A stretch of DNA of 64,000 nt from Cerrena zonata (GCA_038087015.1 JASBNA010000015.1:1-64000), one strand, 5' to 3'. Counted from the first letter of the stretch, positions 39,290-49,276 are shown. The notes: generated by a model from the letters alone, not told the origin. A program made the numbers and translations.

Positions 39290-39805
39290 CCTAATACATA
39301 CTCGTCCTCGTACTACCATTGCTGCAAAAAGCATCCTTTTGTTTTTTTCGCTATAGCCTCGGACTTTCAGTCCTACCCCTCGTCCATACCCCTTATCGTT
39401 TCCCGGAATCTAACTCCACGGAAACTCAATTACTCTCTGTCAGTGGCCCTTGCCATGCTAGTTAACCTCTGTAACAACACGGTCTATGTAGTATACATCG
39501 ATACAGACATGTATATATTGGATCCGGATTTATAGTGTAGTGGTGCGTGCATTGATCGAAAGTTTGGGGTTGCTCGAAATGAGAAGTCAAAAAAAACGGG
39601 AAAAAATTTCCATTAATCCCCCTCCATAGTTAAACAAACGGTGGTATCCCTTTGCATATATAAGAGATTGAATCCTCTGAAATTGGCCCTCGTACAAGTT
39701 TACTTTTCCTTTCGTCATGCTAAGATCAAATATAGCTTGTGTCTTTAATAGTACCAAATTAAGGTCTTCGTCAGTATCAAATCAATCAATACGATAACAA
39801 CCAGA
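39290..39805. other. ATG21 - EHD3 intergenic region with a presequence-like uORF
   Basis: EHD3 promoter and leader. Apart from the small open frame at 39717-39797 it has no gene. TATA-like TATATAAG occurs at about 39657-39664. Confidence 0.5.
39717..39797 (+). other. 26-codon upstream ORF resembling a lost mitochondrial presequence of EHD3
   Basis: ATG at 39717, stop TAA at 39795-39797, 9 bp before the EHD3 ATG. The peptide begins MLRSNIACVF and has three Arg/Lys residues, many Ser and no acidic residue. EHD3 proteins are mitochondrial and their presequences often begin MLR. The EHD3 frame itself is open upstream for about 18 codons but has no ATG there. A one-base loss could have separated the presequence from the enzyme, or it may be a real uORF. 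Confidence 0.45.
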
Positions 39806-41266
39806 ATGTCATCTAGTAAAAGCAGTGTTAATTCTATTCATTCCCAACCAGCAATTAATGTGGTTGGGTATGCTGAAGACGATGTTTTATTTTCCAATAA
39901 AAACTTATCTAGAGTTATAACTTTGAATAGACCAAAGAAGTTGAATTCTCTTAATACCTCAATGGTATCTAAGATTACACCAAGATTATTAGAGTATTCC
40001 AAATCTAAAGTCAATAATATGATTATTTTGAATTCTAATTCTCCTAAAGGGTTATGTGCTGGTGGAGATGTTGCTGAATGTGCTAATCAAATTAAAGAAG
40101 GTAATCCGGGTTATGCTACTGATTTTTTCCAAAGAGAATATAACTTGAATTATCTTATTTCAACTTATGCTAAACCTTATGTTTCCATCATGGATGGGAT
40201 CACCATGGGTGGTGGTGTTGGTTTATCAGTTCATGCTCCTTTTAGAATTGCTACTGAAAAAACTAAATTGGCCATGCCAGAAATGGATATTGGGTTTTTC
40301 CCCGATGTAGGTACTACTTTTTTCTTACCAAGATTGGATGATAAAATTGGTTATTATTATGCTTTAACTGGGGAAATTTTAAGTGGATTAGATGCTTACT
40401 TTGCTGGCTTTGCTACTCATTATGTTCCTTCTGATCGTATTCCTGCTTTAATTAATCGTTTATCTAATTTACAACCTCCGGCTTTAAATGAACAAAATCC
40501 AAGTGAAAACGAATCAAATATCTTGGAATCAAACCGTGAATATTTCTCCCAAGTTAATCATGCCATTGAAGAGTTCACTGAAACTAAATTACCTAATGAT
40601 TATAAATACCCATTGGCTTTAGAAGAAATTCAATTGATTAATCAAGCCTTTAGCTCCAAAACTATTGATGAAGCTTTAACTATTTTTGAAAAACACGGTA
40701 GCGATTTTGCTCGTAAAACTTTTGCAAAACTCTCGGCCAAATCTCCAACTTCTTTAAGAGTTGCCTTTGAGTTGCTTAATAAAGGTGCTCAAAATTCTAT
40801 TCGTGATCAATTTGAATTGGAATTAGTTACTGCTTCAAATATTATGAATAGAAAAATCGAAGAAAATGATTTTGTTAAAGGAGTCAGTCATAAATTAATT
40901 GAAAAAATTAAAGAACCTGCTTTCCCTGATTGGACCCCAATTGAAAATGTTAATATTGAAGCATTATTAAAGAAATCAATTCAAACAGTTAAATTACAAA
41001 ATCCTTTAATTGAACAATTCTTCGGAGTTAACTTTAATAATTATCCTTTCAATATGGGTTTACCAAATAATAAACAAGTTGAAGATTATATCACTGGTAA
41101 TGATGGTTCAGGTAGATCTTATTTACCAACTCCATCTGAAGTTACCAAGCATTTCAAAGCCACTGGCTACGATAAGTTGGGTCTCGATATTAAATTAGGT
41201 AAAATCTTAAGTGTTCATGGAGAAGCTTCTAAATACGATAATAAATACGTATCTTGGAAAGAATAA
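39806..41266 (+). CDS. EHD3: 3-hydroxyisobutyryl-CoA hydrolase
   Basis: 486 residues, crotonase superfamily. Acts in valine breakdown in mitochondria. Family blocks: RVITLNRPKKLNSLN, GLCAGGDV, DGITMGGGVGLS with the oxyanion glycines, and the catalytic region MPEMDIGFFPDVG. The annotated Met starts a Ser-rich segment, not a clear presequence; a presequence-like peptide lies just upstream in another frame (39717-39797). Either the product is now cytosolic, or the N-terminus is hit by a small indel. The rest of the gene is intact. Confidence 0.92.
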   Translation: MSSSKSSVNSIHSQPAINVVGYAEDDVLFSNKNLSRVITLNRPKKLNSLNTSMVSKITPRLLEYSKSKVNNMIILNSNSPKGLCAGGDVAECANQIKEGNPGYATDFFQREYNLNYLISTYAKPYVSIMDGITMGGGVGLSVHAPFRIATEKTKLAMPEMDIGFFPDVGTTFFLPRLDDKIGYYYALTGEILSGLDAYFAGFATHYVPSDRIPALINRLSNLQPPALNEQNPSENESNILESNREYFSQVNHAIEEFTETKLPNDYKYPLALEEIQLINQAFSSKTIDEALTIFEKHGSDFARKTFAKLSAKSPTSLRVAFELLNKGAQNSIRDQFELELVTASNIMNRKIEENDFVKGVSHKLIEKIKEPAFPDWTPIENVNIEALLKKSIQTVKLQNPLIEQFFGVNFNNYPFNMGLPNNKQVEDYITGNDGSGRSYLPTPSEVTKHFKATGYDKLGLDIKLGKILSVHGEASKYDNKYVSWKE

Positions 41267-41386
41267 TTTCAAATAAAAATTAATCATTTGTACATAGACT
41301 AATAAATTTTCTATAATTTATTGATACCAAAAATTTTTCATTGTAGAATTACATAAAAAAGAAAATCATTTAATATTACAGAATAC

Positions 41387-42838
41387 TTACTTAAATTTTT
41401 CTAAAACCAAATCTTCACCTAATTCTTCATAATCACTTTTAGTTATAAACCAATTGTCTAAAGCAATATTGGTCCCACTATTTTCACCTTCATCAATATT
41501 CAGTTCACTAAGCATACTTGCTAAATTACTTGCACCTAACCAACTTCCAAATTGTTTATCCCAAATATTATTAATATCTCCAAGAGGATGATTTTTCAAA
41601 GCGGTGGAATATAATTTATAACTTTGGATAGCTGGATAATTGTTGAAATACATATGAGAGCTTCTTTTCAAATCTTCAATAACTCTTTCAGTTAATCCAT
41701 TCGCTAATGAACCACCACCAGTGATAACAATATTCGATAAAAGATCTCTTAATGTTTCATTAAATTTAGCATGAGCTGAATGCAGTGGGATTGTAGTACC
41801 TGCGTGTTCATTACTAAAGGAAGAAGTGATTTGGTGTTCCAAACTTTTCAAAGTAAATATAATTAATTGGGATAAACCTTGAGTTTGAGGTTTGTCAATA
41901 GTTGGTTGAGGTATTGGAATATTTGGTAATTGATAAGCGTGAGGTTCGAAAATTGGTTCTAATAAACGATGTTTTTCATCTTGATTGACTGTAACATAAG
42001 AGTCATTATCTAATTGATAATTAACTGGTTCACTGTAGACTTGAGGAGGAAGGGCTAAATATGGATTATAGTGTAAATTATTTTGTTGTTGTTGTTGTCT
42101 GATTTGAGCTTCTAAAATTGGACTCATTGATTTAATTGATAATATTGAACTTTTAAAATCATGTAAAACATTATGACTTATATAATAATTTTTGAAAGAT
42201 TCTGATAATTGCAATTTAGAATCTTGAAATTTCTTTGGTAATAATTGATTGAAGTAATCATCTCCTAATTTTTTATTAAAATAATTTAACGAATGTAAGT
42301 TAACAAAATCTCCGGCATACTTATTATGGAAACAGGCTTTTGATTGAATTATCCCATCAACAATTGGAGTCACACTAGCTATGGATGAACCAACGTCAAT
42401 AACAAGCCCACTTGATCTATTCATGTGATATAATTGGGCTAAAGGAGTTTTAACCAAAGCAAATATTGGCACTTCTAAAGTTTCAAAAGCTATTTGAGTA
42501 GTGGCAAGTTTATTCTTACTAGTGTTCCAAGTTGGTTCTGTTAAAAGTAATGGATAATCTTTTGAATCAACTTTGTTACCCTGGTCAATATTATCATAAA
42601 CATAATTCCAATTATCAACGATATGGTCAAAATTATATATTAATCCATTATCGAAAACGGTCATTACTTCTCCTTCAGGATTGTTTTCAATTGTATCGTC
42701 ACCGATGTTTATTTTCCCATCGGATGTACTGGAATAATTGGTATTGAAAACAAGTGAAGGTAAATCATCCAGGGCAAACCCTGCCTTGGTAGTATATGAA
42801 CCATTGTCTATGACAACGGCTGGAGAAGTGTACGTCAT
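41387..42838 (-). CDS. ARP7: Actin-related protein of chromatin remodelers (Arp7-type)
   Basis: 483 residues from the ATG at 42838; an upstream TTG extension was not used. Actin-fold blocks: VVIDNGSYTTKAGFA at the N-terminus, GLVIDVGSSIASVTPIVDG in the middle, NIVITGGGSLANGLTERV, and FGSWLGASNLASM near the end. These agree better with Arp7 than Arp9: SVTPIVDGI, KYAGDF, and SDYEEL near the C-terminus. Arp7 and Arp9 form a pair in the SWI/SNF and RSC complexes on the HSA domain of the ATPase. A Gln-rich insert lies at about residues 249-258. Same strand as the next two genes to the right. Confidence 0.75.
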   Translation of the reverse strand: MTYTSPAVVIDNGSYTTKAGFALDDLPSLVFNTNYSSTSDGKINIGDDTIENNPEGEVMTVFDNGLIYNFDHIVDNWNYVYDNIDQGNKVDSKDYPLLLTEPTWNTSKNKLATTQIAFETLEVPIFALVKTPLAQLYHMNRSSGLVIDVGSSIASVTPIVDGIIQSKACFHNKYAGDFVNLHSLNYFNKKLGDDYFNQLLPKKFQDSKLQLSESFKNYYISHNVLHDFKSSILSIKSMSPILEAQIRQQQQQNNLHYNPYLALPPQVYSEPVNYQLDNDSYVTVNQDEKHRLLEPIFEPHAYQLPNIPIPQPTIDKPQTQGLSQLIIFTLKSLEHQITSSFSNEHAGTTIPLHSAHAKFNETLRDLLSNIVITGGGSLANGLTERVIEDLKRSSHMYFNNYPAIQSYKLYSTALKNHPLGDINNIWDKQFGSWLGASNLASMLSELNIDEGENSGTNIALDNWFITKSDYEELGEDLVLEKFK

Positions 42839-42987
42839 TAGCAAAGCTGTAACCAATAAGAACTAGTAATAACAAAACTCTAATTGATAACCAAAGTCTT
42901 AGATAAGCTCAGGAGATTTGTATGGAATGGTAATATCAGTAGGAAGTTGTTGATGTTTTTGTTCGTTTTTTTTTCAGTCCTCCAATT

Positions 42988-42998
42988 GTACGGGTGTT
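42988..42998 (-). promoter_or_regulatory. Rap1-like site ACACCCGTACA upstream of ARP7
   Basis: Exact match to the first 11 positions of ACACCCRYACAYM, about 150 bp before the ARP7 ATG. A Reb1-like CGGGTAA follows at 43006-43012. Binding inferred. Confidence 0.45.
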
Positions 42999-43025
42999 TT
43001 GTTTCCGGGTAATAAAGGTGAGATT

Positions 43026-43120
43026 TTGCAACTTACTCTATTACTCTATTACTATACTACTTTGTTACTCTACTACTTTATTACTTTGTTACTCTATTAG
43101 TTTAATACTTTGATATTATT
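43026..43120. repeat. TTACTCTA/TACTTT simple repeat
   Basis: Irregular tandem repeats of TTACTCTA, TACTACTT and TTACTTTG over about 95 bp in the ARP7 promoter. Confidence 0.6.
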
Positions 43121-43279
43121 GCTCTACTTTCAGCACGTGCATGGAATGACTGAGCTGTGTCTTAATTAATCTTACCTGATTTACTCAAAGGTTTTGCTAA
43201 AAATTTCCAGGATTTAGGTAAAACTAGCAACTTCTTACATTACACCAGTCAATGAGAACATATTAGAACACTATAAAGA

Positions 43280-44269
43280 CTACTTATTTTCACTGAGTTT
43301 CAGCTTCAAGAGCTTGTTTTCGTTACGTAACAAGCCCAATTCAACCAACAAACTCAGCTTATTACTATAACTAATCATTTTCAATAAATTTTCATTTTCA
43401 TTGGATAAGATTGATAACTTATTGATAATTTTATGGGTTAATTCTTGCTCATCAAATTGACCATTCAAGGAAATTGATTTCTGATTGTCATTAGTGATAG
43501 AACAACTAACCAATAACGCTTCTAATCTTTGTTTTGTATTTTCTAATTCAATTGTTTTTTCATTAAGAGCCTGAGTTAAATCTCTAAATAATTGATGATA
43601 ATTAGTAGGAACCGTCATTGAATCTAAATTTGTTTTTGGATTAATCTTTTGCAAAGACTTCAATTGTTCAGATAAGTTATCAATCGTTTTATTTTTCAAA
43701 GCCAATTCGAAATTTAATTGTTCAATTGATTTATTAGTATCATTGTTAACAAAATTAGTATAATCATACGGATTATAACTTTGAGCGTTTACGTTTAAAG
43801 CAATTGGACGCTTCAATTTATCATCTCTTTTGATCTGATTTCTCGTAATATAAGAATCAGAATTGTACCTAGGTAATGTATTTGTTTGATAATTCCCATC
43901 TTCATAATATAACATATTTGGTAGAACATCACCGCCAGGGTTAGCAACCGGTCTCCAAAACTTATTTTGGGCCAAACCAGGGTTGGCGCTTGATTTGGCA
44001 CTCGAATAAGCACTGCCCAAGCTGGTTTCACGAAGATTTTGAATCATCGAAGATGATGAATGTGACGAGTCACCGTCAACCACATCCAAGTACTCTTGGT
44101 TGCCTGCCATCCCTGGCGCCGTCATATTTGTCATTCCAGACACTGTCATACCCGACATCGTCATACCAGCCATACCAGCCATGCCAGCCATGCCAGCCAT
44201 AGACATACCGACTTTCAGGTTATTCTTATAAGTTAGTAAAAGATCAAATGCGGGAGAAATCTGAAACAT
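43280..44269 (-). CDS. MUM2: Coiled-coil protein resembling Mum2/WTAP
   Basis: 329 residues. The C-terminal half is coiled coil. Its order of blocks, LFRDLTQALNEKTIELE, RLEALL, then KIINKLSILSNENENLL and LVELGLLRNENKLL, follows the layout of the WTAP/Mum2 family (helix, short break, K-x-L-x-x-E-N helix, then Ser and E-L-x-L). Mum2 is a subunit of the yeast mRNA m6A methyltransferase complex used in meiosis. The N-terminus is unusual: from about residue 22 it has repeated Met-Ala-Gly units from a 9-bp repeat (about 44166-44201) and then Met/Thr/Gly/Ser-rich sequence. Identification is by pattern only. It could be another coiled-coil protein. Confidence 0.55.
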   Translation of the reverse strand: MFQISPAFDLLLTYKNNLKVGMSMAGMAGMAGMAGMTMSGMTVSGMTNMTAPGMAGNQEYLDVVDGDSSHSSSSMIQNLRETSLGSAYSSAKSSANPGLAQNKFWRPVANPGGDVLPNMLYYEDGNYQTNTLPRYNSDSYITRNQIKRDDKLKRPIALNVNAQSYNPYDYTNFVNNDTNKSIEQLNFELALKNKTIDNLSEQLKSLQKINPKTNLDSMTVPTNYHQLFRDLTQALNEKTIELENTKQRLEALLVSCSITNDNQKSISLNGQFDEQELTHKIINKLSILSNENENLLKMISYSNKLSLLVELGLLRNENKLLKLKLSENK

Positions 44270-44358
44270 ACACTCTGATAAGAATCCATACTAAACTGTT
44301 CTACTTGTCCTATTAATTTGATACTTGTAATTCTGATACACCTGTAACAACAATACCT

Positions 44359-44427
44359 ACTTGTATCTTGTACACCGTTATACTTGTATCTTGTACACCG
44401 TTATACTTGTATCTTGTACACTTGTTA
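44359..44427. repeat. 23-bp tandem repeat, three copies
   Basis: Unit ACTTGTATCTTGTACACCGTTAT at 44359-44381 and exactly again at 44382-44404, then a third copy diverged at its end (44405-44427). On the minus strand it contains CGGTGTAC. Weaker relatives lie just to the left. It sits about 90 bp upstream of the MUM2-like gene. Confidence 0.85.
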
Positions 44428-44510
44428 CAAGGAAGAAGTGAGAAATTTGGGTGTGAAATCATTTTGCAATTACTCGCTCTACACACAATATACAAACACA
44501 TAATATTTAT

Positions 44511-45002
44511 CTAAAAACCATACGCAGCGTTACCGGCGCCACCAGCATTTCCAAGCAACTGCTTGAGCATCTCGCCGTTGGGCGAGCTCAACACCTGCTG
44601 GGGGAGCTTCAAGATGCGGTCCTCCAAGTTCTTCCCAACCAAAAACTCTAATAGCACATCGGTGAAGTGATTACAGTTATTATCAAATAAATCATATTTG
44701 ATTGCAGAGTATTTCATCTCTTCGTGGTTTTTCAACTCGTCCAAAAAATCGTCAAGGATGTCTTCCGTCACGTAGGTGTGGCCCATGTCAATGACCTCCT
44801 TGGGAGTTCCGTACTTGGTGGTTCCTGGCTCGGGCCATGATTTGATTCCTTGGTCAATGTAGTGCTCTTTCCCGTATACAACCACCGAGGTGTGGTAGAT
44901 GGCGTCGATTCGGCTGCCCAAGATCATGGGTGAGTACACCGCCGCCATTCCGTGCGATAAGTCGTACACGTAGACTTTTACTGAGAAGCTTTCCTCTGTC
45001 AT
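44511..45002 (-). CDS. PPPDE-family deSUMOylating/deubiquitinating isopeptidase
   Basis: 163 residues, full length for the DeSI/Hag1 type. The papain-like catalytic pair is visible: His in AIYHTSVVVYG and Cys in NNCNHFTD. The fold blocks VYVYDLSHGMA and YDLFDNNCNHF are typical. The family removes SUMO or ubiquitin from substrates in the cytosol. The Ala/Gly-rich C-terminus is short. The 5' leader (45007-45058, minus) is a CTACAACTA repeat. Divergent from the EST1/EBS1-type gene. Confidence 0.88.
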   Translation of the reverse strand: MTEESFSVKVYVYDLSHGMAAVYSPMILGSRIDAIYHTSVVVYGKEHYIDQGIKSWPEPGTTKYGTPKEVIDMGHTYVTEDILDDFLDELKNHEEMKYSAIKYDLFDNNCNHFTDVLLEFLVGKNLEDRILKLPQQVLSSPNGEMLKQLLGNAGGAGNAAYGF

Positions 45003-45346
45003 GTTGCTGTTGAAGTAGTAGTTGGAGTAGTAGTTGTAGTAGTTGTAGTGGTTGCAGTTAAGTCGCCATTGAGAAAAAAGGTCGTGCCGCAGCCCGAAGA
45101 GAAAACGAGAAAAATACGCTGAATCAAATTTTCATTCTTAACAGGTCTACTCGGACATCCAACTGCTATTAAGTAAACGCTGATAACGATTAGATAGGTA
45201 TTCGTTATTGTTGAATTGTTGCCGAGTTGGTATAGTGAATCGGTGGTACGAGTTTTCTTATAATGATATAGTATTTTGAAAGAAGTTTATTCTGTTGCTA
45301 TCTTTTAATGACTCCCAAATTTGAAACCGAAATATATAATCTATAA
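45003..45346. other. Divergent promoter PPPDE / EST1-type gene
   Basis: It begins with a GTAGTAGTT simple repeat (45007-45058) in the PPPDE leader. The rest is plain AT-rich DNA without a gene. Confidence 0.5.
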
Positions 45347-48300
45347 ATGTTACTGAATGGTACTCTAGGTGTATTACCTGACTCGATTGTGAAAGAAATT
45401 GAAACTCATAAACAAACTTTGACCAATATTTTATCTAGTAAATTTGCTGATCAATCTTATATACTAGGACTTGATAGAAATGTTGATGCTAAATTTTACC
45501 ATTGGATTCTTGATGATTTGAATAAGTATTATGATCAGATTGAAGGAAATCAATATGAGTATATTCCAAGAAATCAACAAGAATTGATAAAATTCAATAC
45601 CATTCTTTACTTTGATAAAATATGGAATGATTTCCACTATCCGATTATCAAATTTTACCAATATCAACATGCATCCTTATTTAATGAAATATTACAAGAT
45701 TTCAACCAGCATATCTCAAATAATGGTAAAAAAAATCATAAATTTAAAGTTAAACCAGTAGAAATGAGGAAAATTTATGACTCTTTGAATAAATTTTTGA
45801 AAGAAGTTCATAATTTTTATTCAAATTTATTGAAAAACTTCACTCAATTTGAAAACCCTTTAATATCAAGTCAGTTTTTATCAAACTTTGATATCCCTCA
45901 AAATGAAATCAGAAAAACTTCAAATCTTGATTTGCAAGAAAATTTATCCATTTTAATCCACCGTTGTCTATTAAACCTAGGTAATTTATCGCGTCATCGT
46001 TCTTTCATTGAAATGTCGTATGTCACTCCTTGTTTATCGAATTCAAATTTTTGGAAATTCCGTAATTTGAATTCTGATTCAAAATCGTCTTTGGTCAAAC
46101 CTTTATTTGAAAAAGCCCTAAAATATTATCATGCTTGTATTCATATCTTACCCTCTTTTAATGAACCTTACAATCATATCGGAATGATTTATAATTTGAT
46201 CGATGATAAATATCAAGCAGTTTACTGGTTCCTAAGATCAAATTTCACCGGTTCTAATGAATTTAAAGTGGCTACAAATAACTTATTAGCCATTTTGAAG
46301 AAAAAAACCTGGCTCACTGATCAATTATTAAAATTTTATAATGATTCTTTTAAGTCAAAAAAAAATATCAAGAGATTAAATTACTTATTCATTTGTTTGA
46401 TTTGCTATTATTTTTTACCAGATCTTTATCATAATGGTCCTAACATCGTTAAAAATTTTAAATATATTAAAGTTGAAAATGATTTTTTCAATCAAAACTT
46501 CGTGGCTTCAATCATGCCAGTTAACGATATTGATTTCCATTTTCAGCAACTTATTATTTTATCTTGTTTCCAAAAATTGATCGATAATAACTCGAATGAA
46601 GATGTGAAGTTTAAATTTAATAAATTTGTATTCCGTTATATCGATAATTTATTAAATTTTTTAACTAATATTCCTTTGAAAAAATTCAAATCTAAAATTT
46701 TGATTTTATCTAGATATATTCTAAATTGGATTAAAGAAAATAAACTGATGTTAAGAATATTACAATTTAAACATTCTACCCTTGAAGGTCTTGCTAATTT
46801 ATTTAATTCTCTTTTAGATTCAATTGATGTCTCCCAATCAAATGATGTCTCCCAGTCAAATGATGTCTCCCAGTCAAATGATGTCTCCCAGTCAAATGAT
46901 GCCTCTCAATCAAATGATATTAGTCGTTTGGAATCTCAAGATTCAAGATTTACTAAACTCACAGAATTGATTAGAAATCAATCAAGACCAATAAGATATT
47001 ATCTTTTCGATGAAGATGTTTTAGTAAAAGGATTATCTATCATCAAGTTCAACTTCAAAGATTTTAAAGATCAACATTTGGCTGATACCAAAGATTCAAA
47101 TATCCTTAATGGTGATTACTCTTGTTATTTCCCTCAAGGCTCTCAAGACTCAGATGATAAGTTTGAAATTTATATTCCCTCATTTTTCGATAACTCAATG
47201 GTTGTTAAAATCCATAAATTAATTGAATCTGACAATAGTTCGTCAGCAATTTCAATTATAAAAAATGAAATCGAATATTACGAACAAGAACTAAGAATTC
47301 AAGCAATTATTTTGTTAGGTAAAAAACTTATCGAAGTTAGTGACTTGGGCATTTCATTTGATCCTAATTCAGTGAGGTTTCAAATCAGCAAAAAGAAAAA
47401 GTCTTCAGTTAAGAAACAATCTCCTCCAACACCTTCTCAGTCTTCAAAAGGAACATTGAAACAAAATAGAACAACTAAGAAAATTCTTTCAAAGGGTTCC
47501 GACATACCGGAGTCATTGAAAGCTGATCAGTCAGTTATAACCGTCGATTCTGAGTCAGAAAAAGATAATGAGAAGGTGGGCGACGACAAAGCGGAGGAAG
47601 AAGGAGAAGAAAAAGAAGAAGAAGAAGAAGAAGAAGAAGAAGAAGAAGAAGAAGATGATGATGATGACCCGCTTGCTAATATTGAATCACGTATCTTGAA
47701 CCACACTCAGAGGCTCCAACAAAGATTGACTTCAAATAAGGGCTCTACTGAAGATGTTCCTGATCAAAATATTAATGAGCATGGATTACAGACTATGGTG
47801 GATTCGTTAGTTTTTGAAACAGAAGATAGCAGTATCGTTGCTAACAGTGATTCCAACTCGCAAGCTGATTCCAGCAAAATATCTTTGGGTGATAATTTGG
47901 TTCCAAATCATAGCCAACCTAATTCAAGTCAAAGATTGGCCCATAATATTTGGAATCCTAGTAGCATTTCGAATAAAGATTCGCTACCAACAAAAATTTC
48001 AGACAGTGCTGACAGACTTCTTGGTAATATGAATGCTTACTCCCAAATATATGGAGTGGCACCCCAAGGTCAAATACCTGCAACACCACCTATGGTATTT
48101 GGTCAAACATACCAACCTGCCGCTGCTCAGTTCCCTCAAAATAATCAATTTGGCCTAGCTCCAAACCAATTCAATTATCCACCACTCCCTCATGTTTACG
48201 GTCAATCATCGCAGTCCCTGCAACAACATCCAAAACCACCACATCAACAGGCCCAAGTTCAACAGACCCCAGACGCAGTGACTTATTTAGCATCTCAAAC

Positions 48301-48595
48301 AAATGGATACTCATCCCCAGCATTAAGTTCCATCACTACACCACAACCTCAATTTGGCCAATTTTTAGGTCAACCAAATCAACAATTTGCATCAGGACCT
48401 CAACAATATGTTCCTCAAACTTATTCACCAATGCCGCTGCAATATAATGGCCTACAATATACTGCTCCCCAAGGCCAAGCTGCTCCCCAAGGCCAAGCTC
48501 ATTTCCAAGGTCCACAAATCCAGCAAAGCCAGTTAACAGGATATAATTTGACCCAACCAACCTCCTCTCCTACTCCAGGAGGCTTTGGGGCATAA
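45347..48595 (+). CDS. EST1/EBS1/SMG7-type protein
   Basis: 1082 residues. The conserved part is the 14-3-3-like/TPR region: at about residues 252-325 it has KALKYYHACIHILPSFNEP and YQAVYWFLRSNFTG, the Est1 family core. Such proteins work in telomerase recruitment (Est1) or in nonsense-mediated decay and translation (Ebs1/SMG7). The long C-terminus favours the Ebs1/SMG7 side: a six-residue repeat DVSQSN five times (residues 494-523), a Lys-rich segment, a Glu/Asp run at about 749-775, and a Gln/Pro-rich tail with FGQ and LGQ repeats from about 900. CTG yeasts also have a distinct Est1, so I give no symbol. Confidence 0.7.
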   Translation: MLLNGTLGVLPDSIVKEIETHKQTLTNILSSKFADQSYILGLDRNVDAKFYHWILDDLNKYYDQIEGNQYEYIPRNQQELIKFNTILYFDKIWNDFHYPIIKFYQYQHASLFNEILQDFNQHISNNGKKNHKFKVKPVEMRKIYDSLNKFLKEVHNFYSNLLKNFTQFENPLISSQFLSNFDIPQNEIRKTSNLDLQENLSILIHRCLLNLGNLSRHRSFIEMSYVTPCLSNSNFWKFRNLNSDSKSSLVKPLFEKALKYYHACIHILPSFNEPYNHIGMIYNLIDDKYQAVYWFLRSNFTGSNEFKVATNNLLAILKKKTWLTDQLLKFYNDSFKSKKNIKRLNYLFICLICYYFLPDLYHNGPNIVKNFKYIKVENDFFNQNFVASIMPVNDIDFHFQQLIILSCFQKLIDNNSNEDVKFKFNKFVFRYIDNLLNFLTNIPLKKFKSKILILSRYILNWIKENKLMLRILQFKHSTLEGLANLFNSLLDSIDVSQSNDVSQSNDVSQSNDVSQSNDASQSNDISRLESQDSRFTKLTELIRNQSRPIRYYLFDEDVLVKGLSIIKFNFKDFKDQHLADTKDSNILNGDYSCYFPQGSQDSDDKFEIYIPSFFDNSMVVKIHKLIESDNSSSAISIIKNEIEYYEQELRIQAIILLGKKLIEVSDLGISFDPNSVRFQISKKKKSSVKKQSPPTPSQSSKGTLKQNRTTKKILSKGSDIPESLKADQSVITVDSESEKDNEKVGDDKAEEEGEEKEEEEEEEEEEEEEDDDDDPLANIESRILNHTQRLQQRLTSNKGSTEDVPDQNINEHGLQTMVDSLVFETEDSSIVANSDSNSQADSSKISLGDNLVPNHSQPNSSQRLAHNIWNPSSISNKDSLPTKISDSADRLLGNMNAYSQIYGVAPQGQIPATPPMVFGQTYQPAAAQFPQNNQFGLAPNQFNYPPLPHVYGQSSQSLQQHPKPPHQQAQVQQTPDAVTYLASQTNGYSSPALSSITTPQPQFGQFLGQPNQQFASGPQQYVPQTYSPMPLQYNGLQYTAPQGQAAPQGQAHFQGPQIQQSQLTGYNLTQPTSSPTPGGFGA
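46826..46915 (+). repeat. 18-bp coding tandem repeat, five copies
   Basis: In-frame repeat of GATGTCTCCCARTCAAAT. Middle copies are identical and the last is diverged (GCC for GTC). It encodes DVSQSN four times and DASQSN once. Near-identity suggests recent expansion and likely length variation between strains. Confidence 0.9.
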
Positions 48596-49276
48596 TTCTT
48601 TATATAGGTTCTAATTTCATGATATCTTCATTTAACAGTATTGTAGTAAATCAACCCTTGCCACATGATAAGCGAGTACGAAATATGCAATAGCCAATAG
48701 GAACACTTCGTGTCACAGATGACTAAGCTCACCAGCCGTAATTGCTTCATATTCTATACGACGAGATGCTTATAGAATTACGCGTTTACTACTTCAAAAC
48801 CACCTGATCTTATGATTTCATGGCAGTTTCTGGTGCTATAACCTAATCACCTAACTTTATTCCCTACTAATCAACCCATTCGTGGTTACCAACCATACAT
48901 TAGTTGACGTGTAGATTGCAAAATTATTTAAAGGACAGATGTGAAATTTTTCAAAAATCGATGGTTCGATATGACAAAACAACCAATTTGAAGATTTTGG
49001 TGCGTATTGGAACTAACAAAATAAAAAATAATAAAAAAAAAAACGTTTCTTCTCAGTTTTTCAGTATTTCGATCCAGAATAGAATAAATTCAAGATTCCA
49101 TTTTTATTAAATCGTCTACAGTTTCATAAAGTATATGGTAAAACTGAAAGAAGACTCGTGGTTCCCAGAGAGATAGAGATAATTAGACACACATTCGCTA
49201 AATCCAAGGTTCATCAAGAATAGAGAGCCAATTTTTTTCGACTTTTCCTATAATAAAATTAAACATTGAATAAAAG
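48596..49276. other. Spacer before the desaturase
   Basis: 680 bp of AT-rich DNA. A non-ATG open frame at 48904-49110 is Lys/Asn-rich and looks non-coding. Nothing else seen. Confidence 0.5.

Larger units (their letters stand above)
42839..43279. other. ARP7 promoter region
   Basis: It holds a Rap1-like ACACCCGTACA (42988-42998, minus), a Reb1-like CGGGTAA (43006-43012) and a TACT/TTACTCTA repeat (43026-43120). No gene seen. Confidence 0.55.
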
